Shown here piece by piece: positions 46,224 through 54,159 of a stretch of 64,000 nucleotides of DNA. The notes under the pieces are model-generated. The model searched no databases. It saw only the letters and a program-made list of their open reading frames with translations, and was not told where the DNA came from. A program made the translations under genes and the position numbers. Position 1 is the stretch's first letter. Each line of letters starts with the position of its first letter. The DNA comes from Bog-756 sp963745955 (lineage in GTDB: Bacteria; Actinomycetota; Acidimicrobiia; Acidimicrobiales; RAAP-2), in the NCBI GenBank assembly GCA_963745955.1, contig CAVUZI010000011.1, forward strand, positions 868,001 to 932,000, in the 5' to 3' direction.

Positions 46224-47117
46224 ATGAGCACAGATGAGGTCCGGAGCCTCCACGATCGACTTTCCAACTGGGGTCGATGGGGACCGAATGACCAACTCGG
46301 GACCCTGAACTTCATCACGGCCGAGGTAACTGCGGCCGCGGCATCGGCCGTGCTGTCGGGCCGGACCGTATCCTGTGCCCGGCCCCTACCCACCCAATCA
46401 GGTCCGGACAACCCGACGCCGGTTGTCCACCACATGATCGGCACGGCAACCGAGGGCTACGGGGCCGACTATTTCGCCCTGGCCCCGCACGGCTTCGCAA
46501 CCAGCCACATCGATGCCCTCTGTCACATCTTCCATGAAGGAAAGCTCTACAACGGCTACGGAACGGAGACGGTGACCGCTCACGGCGCAGCCGAACTCGG
46601 CATCCATCACCTCCGATCGGGGATCATCACCAGGGGAGTCCTCGTCGACGTGCCCGCCGTCCGGGGTGTGGAGGCACTGGGGCCCGGAGAGCCCATCTTC
46701 CCCGAGGACCTGGAATCGGCCGAGAGGACAACCGGTGTCACCGTACAGAGCGGGGATGCCCTCCTCGTCCGCACCGGGCGATGGCGGTGGCGGGAGGCCC
46801 ACGGCCCCCGGCCGTTGAGTGATGGCCTGGCCGGCCTGGATGCCTCCTGTTTGACCTGGCTCCACGAGCGAGAGGTGGCGGTGCTCGGAAGCGACGGTGT
46901 CTCTGATGTCCTGCCGTCGCGTGTAGAGGCTGTCCCCATGCCGATTCACACCGTGGCCATCGTGGCCATGGGCGTCCATCTTCTGGACAACCTCGATCTC
47001 GACGAACTGTCCGTGGCGTGTACTGCCGCCGGAGGCTGGAGCTTCCTGCTCGCGGTGGCTCCACTGGTGCTGCACCAGGGCACCGCATCCCCGGTGAATC
47101 CGATCGCCGTCTTCTAA
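46224..47117 (+). CDS. Cyclase-family metal-dependent hydrolase
   Basis: A 297-residue protein of the cyclase/kynurenine-formamidase-like family. The metal-binding motif is seen as ATSHIDALCHIFHEGKLYNG (compare HxGTHxDxPxHF), and GDALLVRTG is the second conserved strand. The longer size, with the N-terminal SNWGRWGPNDQLGTLNFIT, matches the subgroup often found in actinobacterial aromatic or steroid gene neighbourhoods. ATG 46224 is used; GTG 46206 is in frame. Substrate unknown. Confidence 0.88.
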   Translation: MSTDEVRSLHDRLSNWGRWGPNDQLGTLNFITAEVTAAAASAVLSGRTVSCARPLPTQSGPDNPTPVVHHMIGTATEGYGADYFALAPHGFATSHIDALCHIFHEGKLYNGYGTETVTAHGAAELGIHHLRSGIITRGVLVDVPAVRGVEALGPGEPIFPEDLESAERTTGVTVQSGDALLVRTGRWRWREAHGPRPLSDGLAGLDASCLTWLHEREVAVLGSDGVSDVLPSRVEAVPMPIHTVAIVAMGVHLLDNLDLDELSVACTAAGGWSFLLAVAPLVLHQGTASPVNPIAVF

Positions 47118-47144
47118 CTCACCCCGTGTGTCAGTCCCCCGGCG

Positions 47145-47849
47145 TCAATCCTCCGGCGTCCACACCGCTGACCATGCTTTCGGCGTCGTCAGTCCGGGAA
47201 AGCCCGGCGAGACCGGTCCGGCGCGCTTCGATGCCGGTCCCGTCCCTCGCTTGTTGGTGGCGGTGACAGCGAACCAGTAGGCGGTTCGATCGGTGAGACC
47301 GGTCAGCGTGCACGACGTTCTCTTGGTGGAGGCGCAGGTCTTCGACCCCGGGGTCGCGGTCACCGAGTACCTGGTGATCGCGCTGCCGTTCGTGATCGGC
47401 GTGGTCCAGCTCACCGTTATCTCGCCGACCCCCGGTGTTCCCGTCACTCTGGTGGGGGCGAGGGGCACACCGACCACAACCGGCACCGGCACTGATGCCG
47501 GGCTCTGTCCTTTGGCGTTCCGTGCCGTCACGGTGACCGAATAGCGCCCGCCGTTGGTCAGACCGGGGACGCTGCAGGTCCTGGCACCGGTCGTCGAACA
47601 CGACTTGCCACCGGGCTCTGCTTTCGCCGTATAGCCGGTGATCGCCGATCCGCCGTCGCCGGCCGGAGCGCCCCAGGCGACCTTTGCCGATCCATTTCCC
47701 GGCGTCACCTCGAGCCCGTTCGGAGGTCCGGGTTTGGTCACCGACGCACCCACTGCCGGCGACAGACCGACCGTGAACGCGGCCGCAGCCCCCACTGCCC
47801 CCAGGGTGCCGCGCACGCTCGGCCGTCCCCTTCCCGTTCGGATCGCCAT
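47145..47849 (-). CDS. Secreted protein with two fibronectin type III domains
   Basis: A 234-residue secreted protein. The signal peptide MAIRTGRGRPSVRGTLGAVG and following hydrophobic run end near VGASVTKPG. Two FN3 domains follow (about 40-130 and 132-222), each with the WxxP strand (VAWGAPAGDGGSAITGY; VSWTTPITNGSAITRY) and one disulfide-size cysteine pair. ATG 47849 is chosen because it starts the signal peptide; the open frame to 48188 runs into the divergent regulator. It is divergent from the B12 regulator, and their shared upstream region holds a TTTANNNNTAAA palindrome. Confidence 0.82.
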   Translation of the reverse strand: MAIRTGRGRPSVRGTLGAVGAAAAFTVGLSPAVGASVTKPGPPNGLEVTPGNGSAKVAWGAPAGDGGSAITGYTAKAEPGGKSCSTTGARTCSVPGLTNGGRYSVTVTARNAKGQSPASVPVPVVVGVPLAPTRVTGTPGVGEITVSWTTPITNGSAITRYSVTATPGSKTCASTKRTSCTLTGLTDRTAYWFAVTATNKRGTGPASKRAGPVSPGFPGLTTPKAWSAVWTPED

Positions 47850-47966
47850 CGGCGCCACCCCCCTCCGGTCCTCGTGGGCCGCAGGTGCCATGGATAGCAC
47901 GGCATGGCCACAGCTGCGAGCGCCGATCCGAGCGCTGGGTGACCTCGATTCCCTCTCCCCGTCATA

Positions 47967-47978
47967 TTTACTGCTAAA
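47967..47978. promoter_or_regulatory. Candidate operator TTTACTGCTAAA upstream of the B12 regulator
   Basis: TTTA-N4-TAAA with A/T on both flanks, 35 bp before the regulator's ATG and 118 bp before the FN3 gene. It overlaps a possible -10, TAAATT (47975-47980). The same palindrome occurs at 52650-52661. Role inferred from position: binding site of the B12 regulator, here for autoregulation. Confidence 0.55.
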
Positions 47979-48013
47979 TTGTGGCGCTACCAGCCGGAGT
48001 CGAAAGAACAGGG

Positions 48014-48844
48014 ATGCCGAAGAAACCGATGACCCTGCTGGAGGCGGCGGACGAGTTGGGCGTCCATTACATGACGATCTACCGCTACGTCCGTACCGGC
48101 AAGCTCCCTGCCACCCGCGTCGGGGGTGGCTGGCAGGTCGACCCCGACGACCTGGCCCGGATGAAGCCGGTCGTCCCCCGCCGCCCACGGAAACCGGCCG
48201 CCCGGGCCGCCGTCACCAAACAGCTCGAGGCCCGGCTGCTGGCCGGCGACGAACCCGGTGCCTGGGGCGTGCTCGAATCCGCCCTCGCCTCTCACCACTC
48301 CCCGTCCGAGGCACTCCTCCAACTGGTGGCACCGGCCCTCGAATCCATCGGCGACCGCTGGCACGCCGGCGAGCTCACCGTGGCCGACGAGCATCGGGCC
48401 AGTGCGGTGGCGGCGCGGCTCATCTCGCGTATCGGCGCCAGATTCGCCCGCCGTGGGCCCAGGCGCGGCAGCGTCATCATCACCACGCCGCCGGCCGAGC
48501 TGCACTCGGCTCCGGTGGCCATCGCCGCGGACCTGCTGCGGTGGGCCGGCTTCAACGTGATCGAGCTCGGTGCGGACACCCCGGCCGACGCGCTGGCCCA
48601 GACGGCGGCCGGCGTGCCCGATCTGCTGGGCGTCGCCATGGCCTGCACCACCGAGGGGTCGGCCACCTCGGCCCGCCGCGTCGTCGCCCATCTGCACCGT
48701 GCACTTCCCGGCACCACGGTCCTGCTCGGGGGGGCCGCCATCGACGATGCCGACCATGCCCGCCGCCTCGGGGCTGACGGCTTCACCGGCCGCCGGGGCG
48801 ACGACTTGGTCCGGAGCATCGAGGAACTGGCGGCCGCCCGCTAG
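48014..48844 (+). CDS. Cobalamin-dependent photoreceptor-type transcription regulator (CarH/LitR-like)
   Basis: A 276-residue regulator. Residues 6-50 form an AlpA/excisionase-type winged helix (TLLEAADELGVHYMTIYRYV, then GGGWQVDPDDLARM) rather than the longer MerR domain. Residues 68-145 are the helical cap with WHAGELTVADEH, the Wx9EH adenosylcobalamin-binding motif (Trp116, His117, Glu126, His127). Residues 152-275 are the B12-binding Rossmann domain with AELHSAP, where His164 fits the lower cobalt ligand. His117 matches the CarH histidine that captures cobalt after illumination. Such proteins bind DNA in the dark and release it in light. ATG 48014 follows GAACAGGG; GTG 47981 directly abuts the putative -10 and is unlikely. 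Confidence 0.87.
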   Translation: MPKKPMTLLEAADELGVHYMTIYRYVRTGKLPATRVGGGWQVDPDDLARMKPVVPRRPRKPAARAAVTKQLEARLLAGDEPGAWGVLESALASHHSPSEALLQLVAPALESIGDRWHAGELTVADEHRASAVAARLISRIGARFARRGPRRGSVIITTPPAELHSAPVAIAADLLRWAGFNVIELGADTPADALAQTAAGVPDLLGVAMACTTEGSATSARRVVAHLHRALPGTTVLLGGAAIDDADHARRLGADGFTGRRGDDLVRSIEELAAAR

Positions 48845-48976
48845 GTCCCGCCCCATGGGCTCCGACCCGGTTACGGCCTCCACCGGTCAGCCGGGAACGG
48901 CCGGCGTCTCGAGGCCCGGGCTGCTCGGCTCGGTCTCGGGACGGGAAGGGTCTCCGGAGCTCGGCAGCCGGGGTCA

Positions 48977-50404
48977 TCATCCGGGTCGCGTCGCCAATCG
49001 TCCGGCCCGGCCGGGCTTGGCCAGGACCAACTGGACATCGCTGATGTGGTGTTCGAGGAACGAGGCCTCGCAGTAGGCGAGATAGAGGTCCCAGAGACGG
49101 CGGAACTGCGTACCCATCCCGAGGGCCTCCACCGCGTCGGTGTGCACGGCCAGGTTGGCCGCCCACCGCCGCAGCGTCTCGGCGTAGTGGCGGCCGACAT
49201 CCTCGAGGTCCACCATGCGCAAGTCGGTCGCCCGGGCCAGGCTGGCCGTGAGCGAGGTCACCGAGGGGAGGCATCCGCCGGGGAAGACCATGCGGCGAAC
49301 GAAGTCCTGGTGACGCTTGGCCCGCTCGAAGCTGCGGTCGTCGATGACGATGGCCTGAACCGCGGCCAGCCCGTCATCGGTGAGCAGTTCGGAGCACTTG
49401 GCCAGGAACCGGTCGTGCCACCGCCAATCCACCGCCTCGACCATCTCGACCGAGACCAGCTTGTCGAACCTGCCGGTGAGGTCCCGCCAGTCGAGCCCGA
49501 GCACGGTGATGCGGTCCGAGAGCCCGGCCTCGGCCACGCTCCTGTTCACAGAGGAGCGCTGGGCTTCCGAGATCGTGGTGGTGGTCACCCGGCAGCCGAA
49601 GCGGGCGGCGGCGTGGATGGCCAGGCCGCCCCAACCCGAACCGATCTCGACCAGGTGGTCGGTGGGCGCGAGCTCGAGCTTGGCGCAGATCCGGTCCATC
49701 TTGGTTCGCTGAGCTTCGGCCAGTGTGACGTCGGGGCCCTCGAACACCGCGCACGAATAGGTCATGGTCTCGTCCAGCATGAGTGCGAAGAAGTCGTTCG
49801 AGAGGTCGTAGTGGTCAGCGATGTTCCGCTTGTCATCGTCCCGACCCGGGGTGGCCAGGCGGGCCGGGACGTCAAGGACGGCGCCCCATGCCCGCCCCAG
49901 CCGATCCAGGCGTTCGCGTAGCGGGCGGGTGTCGCGGGCCAACGCCCGGACCAGTGCGGTCAGGTCGTCGGTATCCCACCAGCCGGCCACGTACGAGGCC
50001 CCGAGGCCGACCGAGGCCGACCGCAGCAGGGCGCGATAGGCGCGGCGGTCGTGCACCGTCACCCGGGCCATGGGCTCACCCCGGCCCACGCGGAACGTCT
50101 CGACCCCCTCGGTGACCTCGATCGCCGCGCCACCGGCGTGCTCCCCGGCGGTCAGCACGATCCGGCGCGACAGGTCGCCGCTCCCGTGACGGCCGGGCGC
50201 GACGGCGGGGTGCAGGCCGCGTCGGTCGCGCACCCCTTCGGAGACCCGATTCGGCGGCGACGGTACCGTCGCCGCCTCGGTGCTGTCGGCCACGATGCCG
50301 GCCCTCGGCACACCGTTCACGCTGGTCCTGTCTGCTACGGAGGTGGCCGCGACCGTGTCGTCCGACGCGGTGTCACCCTTCACGGGATCATAGGTCCGGG
50401 TCAT
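48977..50404 (-). CDS. cfa: Cyclopropane-fatty-acyl-phospholipid synthase-family methyltransferase
   Basis: A 475-residue SAM-dependent lipid methyltransferase. An N-terminal domain (about 80-190) is followed by NIADHYDLSNDFFALMLDE, TMTYSCAVFE, the SAM-binding LVEIGSGWGGLAIHAAARFG (about 251-270), ISVEMVEAVDWR-like VSVEMVEAV, and the late MVFPGGCLPS. It adds a methylene or methyl group to unsaturated acyl chains in membrane phospholipids. The first 65 residues are an unusual Asp/Thr/Val-rich extension. Its ATG overlaps the DUF1365 stop (ATGA), so it is the last gene of the amine oxidase-DUF1365-Cfa operon. Confidence 0.92.
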   Translation of the reverse strand: MTRTYDPVKGDTASDDTVAATSVADRTSVNGVPRAGIVADSTEAATVPSPPNRVSEGVRDRRGLHPAVAPGRHGSGDLSRRIVLTAGEHAGGAAIEVTEGVETFRVGRGEPMARVTVHDRRAYRALLRSASVGLGASYVAGWWDTDDLTALVRALARDTRPLRERLDRLGRAWGAVLDVPARLATPGRDDDKRNIADHYDLSNDFFALMLDETMTYSCAVFEGPDVTLAEAQRTKMDRICAKLELAPTDHLVEIGSGWGGLAIHAAARFGCRVTTTTISEAQRSSVNRSVAEAGLSDRITVLGLDWRDLTGRFDKLVSVEMVEAVDWRWHDRFLAKCSELLTDDGLAAVQAIVIDDRSFERAKRHQDFVRRMVFPGGCLPSVTSLTASLARATDLRMVDLEDVGRHYAETLRRWAANLAVHTDAVEALGMGTQFRRLWDLYLAYCEASFLEHHISDVQLVLAKPGRAGRLATRPG

Positions 50405-51339
50405 CGCTCGGTCCGCGGCACGAGGGACACATGGGGACAGGATCTGGCCGCGACGATGTCCGTCGCTCCGTCCTGGCGCGCCGGATGACCGAAGAACGGA
50501 GCGCCCTTCAGCCGGAGGCGGGCCGCCTGGGCATAGATGCCGGCGGTGATCCGGTGCGTCATTGCCGGGTAGTGCCAGAGGAGACGGCCGAGCGCGGCGC
50601 GGTCGAGGGCGCGACGACGCAGGAAGAGGGTGGCGGCGAAGAGGCGCTGGTCGGCCTCGAGTACGTCGAGGCCGACGGTGAGCCGCGGCCCCGGGGCGGT
50701 GTAGCGGAGCTCGTAGTCGAGGCGAGGGGGCAGAAATGGTGACACATGGAGCTCCTTGGCGAAGCGGTGTCTCCCCGGGGGGCCGACGACGTAGCCATGA
50801 CGCTCGTGCCACGGGGTGTTCTGCACCTCGGCCACCAGAGAGTCGATCCGTCCCGGTTGGCCCGGACGGTCGGCGACGCCGGCGCAGAAGTAGAGGCTGA
50901 TGGGGTTGAACAACCAGCCCCAGGTGCGCAGGTTTGCCAACAGGGCGACCGGGCCATCGGGCCGCCGCCCGGTGCGTCCGGCCACCAGGTCCCGCACCAC
51001 CTGGTCGAGGGGCACGGCCGGGTCACCGAGGAAGTCCTCGCGCCGGAACCGGACCGGGGCGGCCCGGCGGGCCGACCAGGCCGGGTGCAGGCTCATCACG
51101 TCGTCGACCTCGGCCAGGTCGAGCAGCGGCATGGCCACCTTGTAGCTGAACGAGTGCGTTGGTCCGGGGCCGAGGCGGGCATGGACGAGTACTCCCTCGT
51201 ACATCGCGCTGCGCAGGCCGTTTGCATCCCGATCGGGCCAAGAGGGCAGAGCACCGGTTGCCTTGCCCAGCGCCACCCCGTCAGCCGGTGTCGTGATGCC
51301 GGAAACGTCCGCCATGGTGGCGTCGCCAACGACGGTCAC
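50401..51339 (-). CDS. DUF1365 protein
   Basis: A 312-residue DUF1365 protein. The family core starts MYEGVLVHARLGPGPTHSFS and contains LRTWGWLFNPISLYFCAG and EVQNTPWHERHGYVV; the fold resembles SRPBCC-type hydrophobic pockets. Biochemical role not established, but it nearly always accompanies the amine oxidase and Cfa-type genes. GTG 51339 overlaps the amine oxidase stop (GTGA), and its own stop overlaps the cfa start, so all three are translationally coupled. ATG 51315 is an alternative start. Confidence 0.9.
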   Translation of the reverse strand: MTVVGDATMADVSGITTPADGVALGKATGALPSWPDRDANGLRSAMYEGVLVHARLGPGPTHSFSYKVAMPLLDLAEVDDVMSLHPAWSARRAAPVRFRREDFLGDPAVPLDQVVRDLVAGRTGRRPDGPVALLANLRTWGWLFNPISLYFCAGVADRPGQPGRIDSLVAEVQNTPWHERHGYVVGPPGRHRFAKELHVSPFLPPRLDYELRYTAPGPRLTVGLDVLEADQRLFAATLFLRRRALDRAALGRLLWHYPAMTHRITAGIYAQAARLRLKGAPFFGHPARQDGATDIVAARSCPHVSLVPRTER

Positions 51340-52586
51340 CACACCACCCCCATGGCCCGGCACGTCTCCACCGCGCTGCGCACGCCGTCCTCGTGAAAGC
51401 CGTAGCCCCAGTAGGCGCCCACGAACCAGGTGCGCCGGGTGCCGTTGATCTCACCCCGGTGGGCCTTGGCCCGCGCCGCAGCCGGGTCGAGAACCGGGTG
51501 GGCGTACTCCATGCGGGCCAGTACCTTGCCGGGATCGATGGCCTCGTCACGGTTGAGGGTGACCAACACCGGGGTGGCGGAGTCGATGCCCTGGAGGCGG
51601 TTCAGGTAGTAGGTGAGCGTGGCCTCGTCCTGCCCGGCCTCGAGGCGGTGGTAGTTCCAGCTGGCCCAGGCCCGGCGCTCGGCGGGCAGCAGGCCGGCGT
51701 CGGTGTGCAGGACGGCCCGGTTCGACTGGTAGCGCAAGGCACCGAGCGTCTCGCGTTCCTTGCGGTCGGGATCCGACAGGAGGGACAGGGCCTGGTCGCT
51801 GTGGGTCGCGAGCACGACGTGGTCGTACGTGTCGACCCCGGCCTCACTCACCACCTCGACTCCGCCGGGCTCCCGGCGGATCTTGCCCACCGGGGACCCG
51901 AGTCGGAGGCGGCCCTCGGTGCGCAGCGGGCGGAGGATGGCCTCGACGTAGCGCTCCGAGCCGCCGTCCACCGTCCGCCACCTCGGCTGGTCGCGCACGG
52001 TGAGCAATCCGTGGCGCTCGAAGAAGCGGGCGAAGGTGGCCGCGGGTATCTGGGTGAACGTGGAAGGGTCGGCCGACCAGATGGACGAGCCCAGCGGGAC
52101 GAGGTACCAGTCCCGGAATCCGGTCGACCAGCGGTGTGGGGCCAGAACCTCCTCCAACGTCACGCTGTCGGGCGGCGGGTCGGCCAAGAGGCCCCGGGCC
52201 AACCGGTTGAAGCGGCCCACGTCTGCCAACATGCGCAGGAAGTCGGGCCGGACCAGGTTGCGTCGCTGGGCGAAGACGCTGGAAAACGACGTTCCCCGCC
52301 ACTCGAGGCCGGTGCGCTGGTCGGCCACACTGAAACTCATGTCACTGGGCTTGGAGGCGACTCCGAGCTCGTCGAGGAGGCGCGAGAACAAGGGGTAGGT
52401 GCGTTCGTTGTAGACGAGGAACCCGGTGTCGACGTCACAGGTCAGCTCGGGCAGCTCGACCCGGTGGGTGTGGGAGTGGCCTCCGGGGCGCTCGTCCGAC
52501 TCGTAGAGGACCACATCGTGGCGCCCGCGCAGCAGGTGGGCTGTGACCAGGCCCGATACCCCACTCCCGATGATGGCGATCCGCAT
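51336..52586 (-). CDS. FAD/NAD(P)-binding amine-oxidase-like protein
   Basis: A 416-residue flavoprotein. N-terminal dinucleotide motif IAIIGSGVSGLVTAHLL followed by YESDERPGGHSHTH (GG doublet of the amine oxidase/phytoene desaturase superfamily) and late FVGAYWGYGFHEDGVRSA. In related operons this protein acts on fatty acyl chains modified by the Cfa-type enzyme (desaturation has been shown for furan-fatty-acid synthesis), so lipid desaturation is a reasonable guess here. GAGGGATG precedes ATG 52586. It heads the leftward operon from the divergent promoter at 52.6 kb. Confidence 0.9.
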   Translation of the reverse strand: MRIAIIGSGVSGLVTAHLLRGRHDVVLYESDERPGGHSHTHRVELPELTCDVDTGFLVYNERTYPLFSRLLDELGVASKPSDMSFSVADQRTGLEWRGTSFSSVFAQRRNLVRPDFLRMLADVGRFNRLARGLLADPPPDSVTLEEVLAPHRWSTGFRDWYLVPLGSSIWSADPSTFTQIPAATFARFFERHGLLTVRDQPRWRTVDGGSERYVEAILRPLRTEGRLRLGSPVGKIRREPGGVEVVSEAGVDTYDHVVLATHSDQALSLLSDPDRKERETLGALRYQSNRAVLHTDAGLLPAERRAWASWNYHRLEAGQDEATLTYYLNRLQGIDSATPVLVTLNRDEAIDPGKVLARMEYAHPVLDPAAARAKAHRGEINGTRRTWFVGAYWGYGFHEDGVRSAVETCRAMGVVW

Positions 52587-52649
52587 GACATCCCTCTTTC
52601 GTGCTGTCGGACACCCGTTGTTCGGACCCGAACTATCCTCGGGATCAAA

Positions 52650-52661
52650 TTTAGTACTAAA
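52650..52661. promoter_or_regulatory. Perfect palindrome TTTAGTACTAAA in the divergent promoter
   Basis: A 12-bp perfect inverted repeat extended by AA/TT outside one mismatched base (18 bp in all). It overlaps possible -10 elements of both operons: TAAACT (52658-52663) rightward and TAAATT (reverse of 52648-52653) leftward. A protein bound here would block both promoters. Shared consensus with 47967-47978: TTTANNNNTAAA. Confidence 0.6.
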
Positions 52662-52669
52662 CTTGCCGA

Positions 52670-53104
52670 ATGGCCACCTACCGTGCACGCGTCACGTCTC
52701 CACGGCCACCGGCCGAGGTCTTCGACTACCTGGCCCGCTTCTCCAACGCGGCCGAGTGGGACCCCGGAGTGACCGAGGCCACCGAGGCCGAACCGGGGGT
52801 GCCCGGCCTCGGCAGCACCTATCGGCTCGTGGTCCGGGGCTTCGGTCGGGCCGTCCCTCTCAGCTACCGCATCGACGACTTCGACCGACCCCACCGGGTC
52901 GTGCTCAGCGCGGAGAACTCGATGGTGCGATCCACCGATGTCATCGAGGTCGCTCCCGAACCCGGGGGCGGCTCGATCCTCACCTACGAGGCAACCTTGG
53001 TGCTCAAGGGTGGGGCGGTCCTCTTCACCCCCTTCCTCGGCCTCTCGTTTCGGCGCATCGGAAATCGGGCCGTCGTCGGCCTGCGCGCGGCACTGGCGGC
53101 CTGA
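52670..53104 (+). CDS. SRPBCC-family lipid-binding-fold protein
   Basis: A 144-residue single-domain SRPBCC/START-like protein: ATYRARVTSPRPPAEVFDYL, then FSNAAEWDPGV and a C-terminal helix with FTPFLGLSFRRIGNRAVVGL. It should bind a hydrophobic ligand, perhaps a modified acyl chain. ATG 52670 lies only seven bases after the putative -10 hexamer TAAACT, so the mRNA is probably leaderless. It is the first gene of the rightward operon; the SDR begins three bases after its stop. Confidence 0.88.
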   Translation: MATYRARVTSPRPPAEVFDYLARFSNAAEWDPGVTEATEAEPGVPGLGSTYRLVVRGFGRAVPLSYRIDDFDRPHRVVLSAENSMVRSTDVIEVAPEPGGGSILTYEATLVLKGGAVLFTPFLGLSFRRIGNRAVVGLRAALAA

Positions 53105-53106
53105 AC

Positions 53107-54159
53107 GTGGACGCGCACAGTGTCCGGCACGCGCTGGCCCGGGCCACTGACGCCGTCGCCGAAGCGACGGTGGCCCCGAGCTTCAGCCGCGTCGGGATCG
53201 GGCTCCGCCGTCGGCTGGAGGAGTGGGACGACCCACCCCCGATGAAAGGCCGCATCGCCCTCGTCACCGGCGCCACCTCGGGTATCGGCCTGGCCGCGGC
53301 CACCGCACTGGCCGGCCTCGGTGCCGAGGTACACCTGGTGGGCCGCGACCCCACCCGAGGTGCCGCCGCGCTCGACGAGGTGGAGGCGACCGGCCCGGGC
53401 CGGGCCCGACTCCACCTGGTCGACCTCTCGGATCCCACCGCGGTGGCCGAATTCGGGAAACGCCTCAACGACAGCGTTGCGCGCCTCGACGCCCTGGTCC
53501 ACAACGCCGGCGCGCTCACCCGCACCTACCAGACCACCGCCGACGGGGTGGAGCGCACGCTCGCCACCCACGTGCTCGGCCCGTACCTGCTGACCGCCGC
53601 CCTGGCCCCTCTTCTCTTCTCCTCGGCCCACGACACCGACGATGCGACCGGCGCCCCGGCCACCATCGTCACGATGAGCTCGGGGGGCATGTACTCACAG
53701 CGCTTCGATCTCGGTGCCCTCGAGGCCGGACCCGACGGGTACGACGGCGTCGTCGCCTACGCCAGGGCGAAACGGGCCCAGCTGGTGCTGGCCGACGGGT
53801 GGGCCGCCCTCTTCGCTCCGGTGCAGGTGGCCAGTTACGCCATGCACCCGGGCTGGGTGGACACACCCGGCCTGGCCGAGGGCCTGCCCAGGTTCCGGAC
53901 CCTCATGCGCCCGCTGCTGCGCACGCCCGACGAAGGGGCCGATACCGCGGTGTGGCTGGCCGCCGGCGGCCCCACGGTGGCGGCGCGGGCGGCAGGAACC
54001 AAACCGGTCACCTCAGGCTTCTTCCACGATCGGCATCCCCGTTCCGACCATCACTTCCCGGTCACCCACCCGAGCGGTCCCGGTGATCCAGAACGCCTCC
54101 TCGCCTGGTGTGCGGCGCGCACCGGGACCGAGACGCCCGCTCCCGGAGCAAGGCCATGA
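53107..54159 (+). CDS. Short-chain dehydrogenase/reductase (retinol dehydrogenase-like)
   Basis: A 350-residue SDR of the longer, retinol-dehydrogenase-like group. About 40 residues precede the Rossmann motif VTGATSGIG; NAGALTR, the Ser in IVTMSSGGMYSQRF and YARAK (YxxxK) are intact. VGRDPTRGAA after strand two suggests NADPH. GTG 53107 starts it, three bases after the SRPBCC stop, and its own stop overlaps the next start (ATGA). In the operon it may reduce an aldehyde or ketone from lipid oxidation. Confidence 0.9.
   Translation: MDAHSVRHALARATDAVAEATVAPSFSRVGIGLRRRLEEWDDPPPMKGRIALVTGATSGIGLAAATALAGLGAEVHLVGRDPTRGAAALDEVEATGPGRARLHLVDLSDPTAVAEFGKRLNDSVARLDALVHNAGALTRTYQTTADGVERTLATHVLGPYLLTAALAPLLFSSAHDTDDATGAPATIVTMSSGGMYSQRFDLGALEAGPDGYDGVVAYARAKRAQLVLADGWAALFAPVQVASYAMHPGWVDTPGLAEGLPRFRTLMRPLLRTPDEGADTAVWLAAGGPTVAARAAGTKPVTSGFFHDRHPRSDHHFPVTHPSGPGDPERLLAWCAARTGTETPAPGARP

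Noticed and set aside
47981..48013. GTG 47981 as start of the B12 regulator
   Set aside because: It directly follows the putative -10 and operator; ATG 48014 has a ribosome site and begins the conserved domain.
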